A program made the translations under genes and the position numbers. DNA of 7,695 nucleotides, taken from JBGPTK01 sp041497605. GTDB lineage: Bacteria > Acidobacteriota > Terriglobia > Acidiferrales > UBA7541. Location: contig JBGQGW010000191.1 in the NCBI GenBank assembly GCA_041497605.1, positions 1-7,695 of the forward strand, read 5' to 3'. The notes below the pieces were generated by a model that searched no databases, was not told the DNA's origin, and saw nothing but the letters and a program-made list of their open reading frames with translations. Numbering within the stretch: position 1 is the stretch's first letter; every line of letters begins with the position of its first letter. Below, piece by piece: positions 6,964 to 7,695 of the stretch.

Positions 6964-7536
6964 TTATTTATTGCGAACGGGCGAGGCCGGTAAATTTTCA
7001 GAGAGATATTCGGCGGCAGCGGCTGGCGACGAGGCAATTTCGATCAGGCGCCGACCACATTCTCCCCAGGGCGAGCCATCGGCACATTCCACTTCGCGAA
7101 CGCGCTCGATGATCGGCCGCCAGTATTCGCCGAGAGCGACGAGCGGCTTTCCGTTTATCACGCTTTTGTTCAGCATCTCCCACACAACGGCCAATTCAAC
7201 CAGCGTCCCGGTGCCGCCGGTGCAGGCTACGTATGCGTCACCCAGCGAGATCAATTCAAACAGGCGATCCTGCCAGGTCTTCCTGCGGATTTCCTTGTCT
7301 ACCCAATCATTGGGGCCGCTGCGGAAAACTTTTGCCGTGACTCCGATCGTGTGGCCGCCGGATTCCTTGGCGCCTCGGGAGACGGCTTCCATTACGCCAC
7401 CATAGCCGCCCGTGCAGACGACGAACCCCTTCGCGGCGAGCGCGGAACCCAGAGCGCGAGCTTCGTCGTAGCCGGGGTGTCCATCCCGGGGACGGGAACT
7501 GCCGAACACTGTGACCACTACTGGTTTTTGGGCCAT
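6964..7536 (-). CDS. LOG family protein (Rossmann-fold nucleotide hydrolase family)
   Basis: LOG-family proteins are soluble Rossmann-fold enzymes. Characterised members cleave nucleoside 5'-monophosphates to base and ribose 5-phosphate; the plant enzyme activates cytokinins this way. Numbering from this start, VTVFGSSRP (about 8-16) is the first strand and loop, GGYGGVMEAVSRGAKESGG (43-61) is the nucleotide-binding loop, RRK lies at about 84-86, and TGGTGTLVEL (106-115) is the position of the signature PGGxGTxxE, with the proline replaced by threonine. The length of 190 is normal. The frame stays open to an ATG at 7587, which would add 17 residues (MAPYTLGRQLVLSSISS). I prefer the ATG at 7536 because the family usually starts a few residues before the first strand and the longer start lies inside the presumed insertion sequence end. 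Neither start has a clear ribosome binding site. The gene converges on the SEC-C gene with a 44-base gap. Substrate is not predictable. Confidence 0.88.
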   Translation of the reverse strand: MAQKPVVVTVFGSSRPRDGHPGYDEARALGSALAAKGFVVCTGGYGGVMEAVSRGAKESGGHTIGVTAKVFRSGPNDWVDKEIRRKTWQDRLFELISLGDAYVACTGGTGTLVELAVVWEMLNKSVINGKPLVALGEYWRPIIERVREVECADGSPWGECGRRLIEIASSPAAAAEYLSENLPASPVRNK

Positions 7537-7587
7537 GGATGAAATCGAGCTCAAGACCAACTGCCGGCCTAAAGTGTACGGTGCCAT

Positions 7588-7602
7588 GACATTCTTTACA
7601 GT
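7588..7602 (+). repeat. Insertion sequence end, repeat copy 1
   Basis: GACATTCTTTACAGT is repeated at 7612-7626 with one change (T to C at the sixth base), with starts 24 bases apart. Such tandem copies just inside an insertion sequence tip are usually transposase binding sites. Confidence 0.65.
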
Positions 7603-7611
7603 CGTTGCCAG

Positions 7612-7626
7612 GACATCCTTTACAGT
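7612..7626 (+). repeat. Insertion sequence end, repeat copy 2
   Basis: GACATCCTTTACAGT matches the copy at 7588-7602 at 14 of 15 positions. The 24-base period is about two helical turns, so both copies would face the same side of the DNA. Confidence 0.65.
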
Positions 7627-7635
7627 TCGGTTAGA

Positions 7636-7660
7636 GTTTCCGGCCTGGGAGGCCGGAGAC
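7636..7660 (+). promoter_or_regulatory. Hairpin covering the transposase ribosome binding site
   Basis: GTTTCCGGCCT (7636-7646) pairs with AGGCCGGAGAC (7650-7660) around a GGG loop: eleven pairs with one T-G. The likely ribosome binding sequences GGGAGG and GGAG lie in the loop and 3' arm, directly before the ATG at 7662. In a long read-through transcript this stem would hide them and lower transposase synthesis, a control known for several insertion sequences. Confidence 0.55.
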
Positions 7661-7661
7661 G

Positions 7662-7695
7662 ATGCCTTGGAAAAGGATGGACGTGGACGAGCAGC
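7662..7695 (+). CDS. Transposase N-terminus (IS481/IS3-type, rve integrase family), cut by window end
   Basis: Only 11 complete codons are in the window, reading MPWKRMDVDEQ. From memory, MPWK followed by a variable short stretch and an E/D-Q or E/D-R pair is the common start of IS481-type transposases, which have an N-terminal helix-turn-helix and a DDE integrase core. GGAG lies three bases before the ATG and GGGAGG about ten bases before. The repeats and hairpin upstream support the reading. The family is judged from very few residues, so a related IS3-type integrase is also possible. Whether the gene is intact cannot be seen. Confidence 0.6.
   Translation, partial: MPWKRMDVDEQ

Larger units (their letters stand above)
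7575..7695 (+). mobile_element. Left end of an IS481/IS3-like insertion sequence, continuing past the window
   Basis: The stretch contains a repeated 15-base motif near the presumed tip, then a hairpin and the start of a transposase frame, the typical order at the left end of such elements. The outer limit is uncertain. I place it at the TGT at 7575 because IS481-type ends commonly begin with TG, but no matching right end or target duplication can be seen here. The LOG gene reads away from the element. Confidence 0.5.

Overview
The window is a GC-rich bacterial chromosome segment with two parts. Positions 1-5198 are a housekeeping block, all on the minus strand: mutS2, then dnaG, then the 5' end of the primary sigma factor gene rpoD, which runs off the left edge. 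Positions 5199-7695 look like accessory DNA. They hold a plus-strand SEC-C protein gene of unknown function, a minus-strand LOG-family gene, a small integrase-like remnant, and the left end of an IS481/IS3-type insertion sequence that runs off the right edge. The mutS2-dnaG-rpoD order and the form of the proteins suggest an Acidobacteriota-like organism. This is an inference from gene order and recall, not a database result.

Housekeeping block. mutS2 (806 aa) has a strong sigma-70 promoter, TTGACA-17-TATGTT, placed so that the predicted transcript begins at or next to the mutS2 ATG, which suggests a leaderless mRNA. dnaG (583 aa) starts one base after the mutS2 stop and has no Shine-Dalgarno sequence of its own, so the two are probably one translationally coupled operon. 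A 327-base gap then separates dnaG from rpoD. It holds a second promoter candidate, TTGACT-18-TATGCT, and a leader of about 245 nt with two mutually exclusive stems and a third independent hairpin. rpoD starts at a GTG behind a good ribosome binding site. The arrangement resembles the classical macromolecular synthesis operon (rpsU-dnaG-rpoD), with mutS2 in the rpsU position.

Accessory block. The 251 bases between the divergent mutS2 and SEC-C genes hold a 44-codon minus-strand reading frame that resembles the start of a tyrosine-recombinase-like integrase, cut off just before the mutS2 promoter. The SEC-C protein (489 aa) has an N-terminal CxC...CC zinc motif. Its C-terminal segment resembles the toxin-binding domain of MbcA/ParS/Xre antitoxins. 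Facing it is a LOG-family gene whose longer possible start codon lies within what appears to be the end of the insertion sequence. The insertion sequence end carries two near-identical 15-base repeats spaced 24 bases apart, a strong hairpin that buries the transposase ribosome binding site, and the first 11 codons of the transposase.

I found no rRNA, tRNA, CRISPR array or clear rho-independent terminator. The block to 5198 is ordinary chromosome. The points most worth a second look are the rpoD leader, the probable leaderless mutS2 transcript, the SEC-C protein, and the insertion sequence boundary at the LOG gene.
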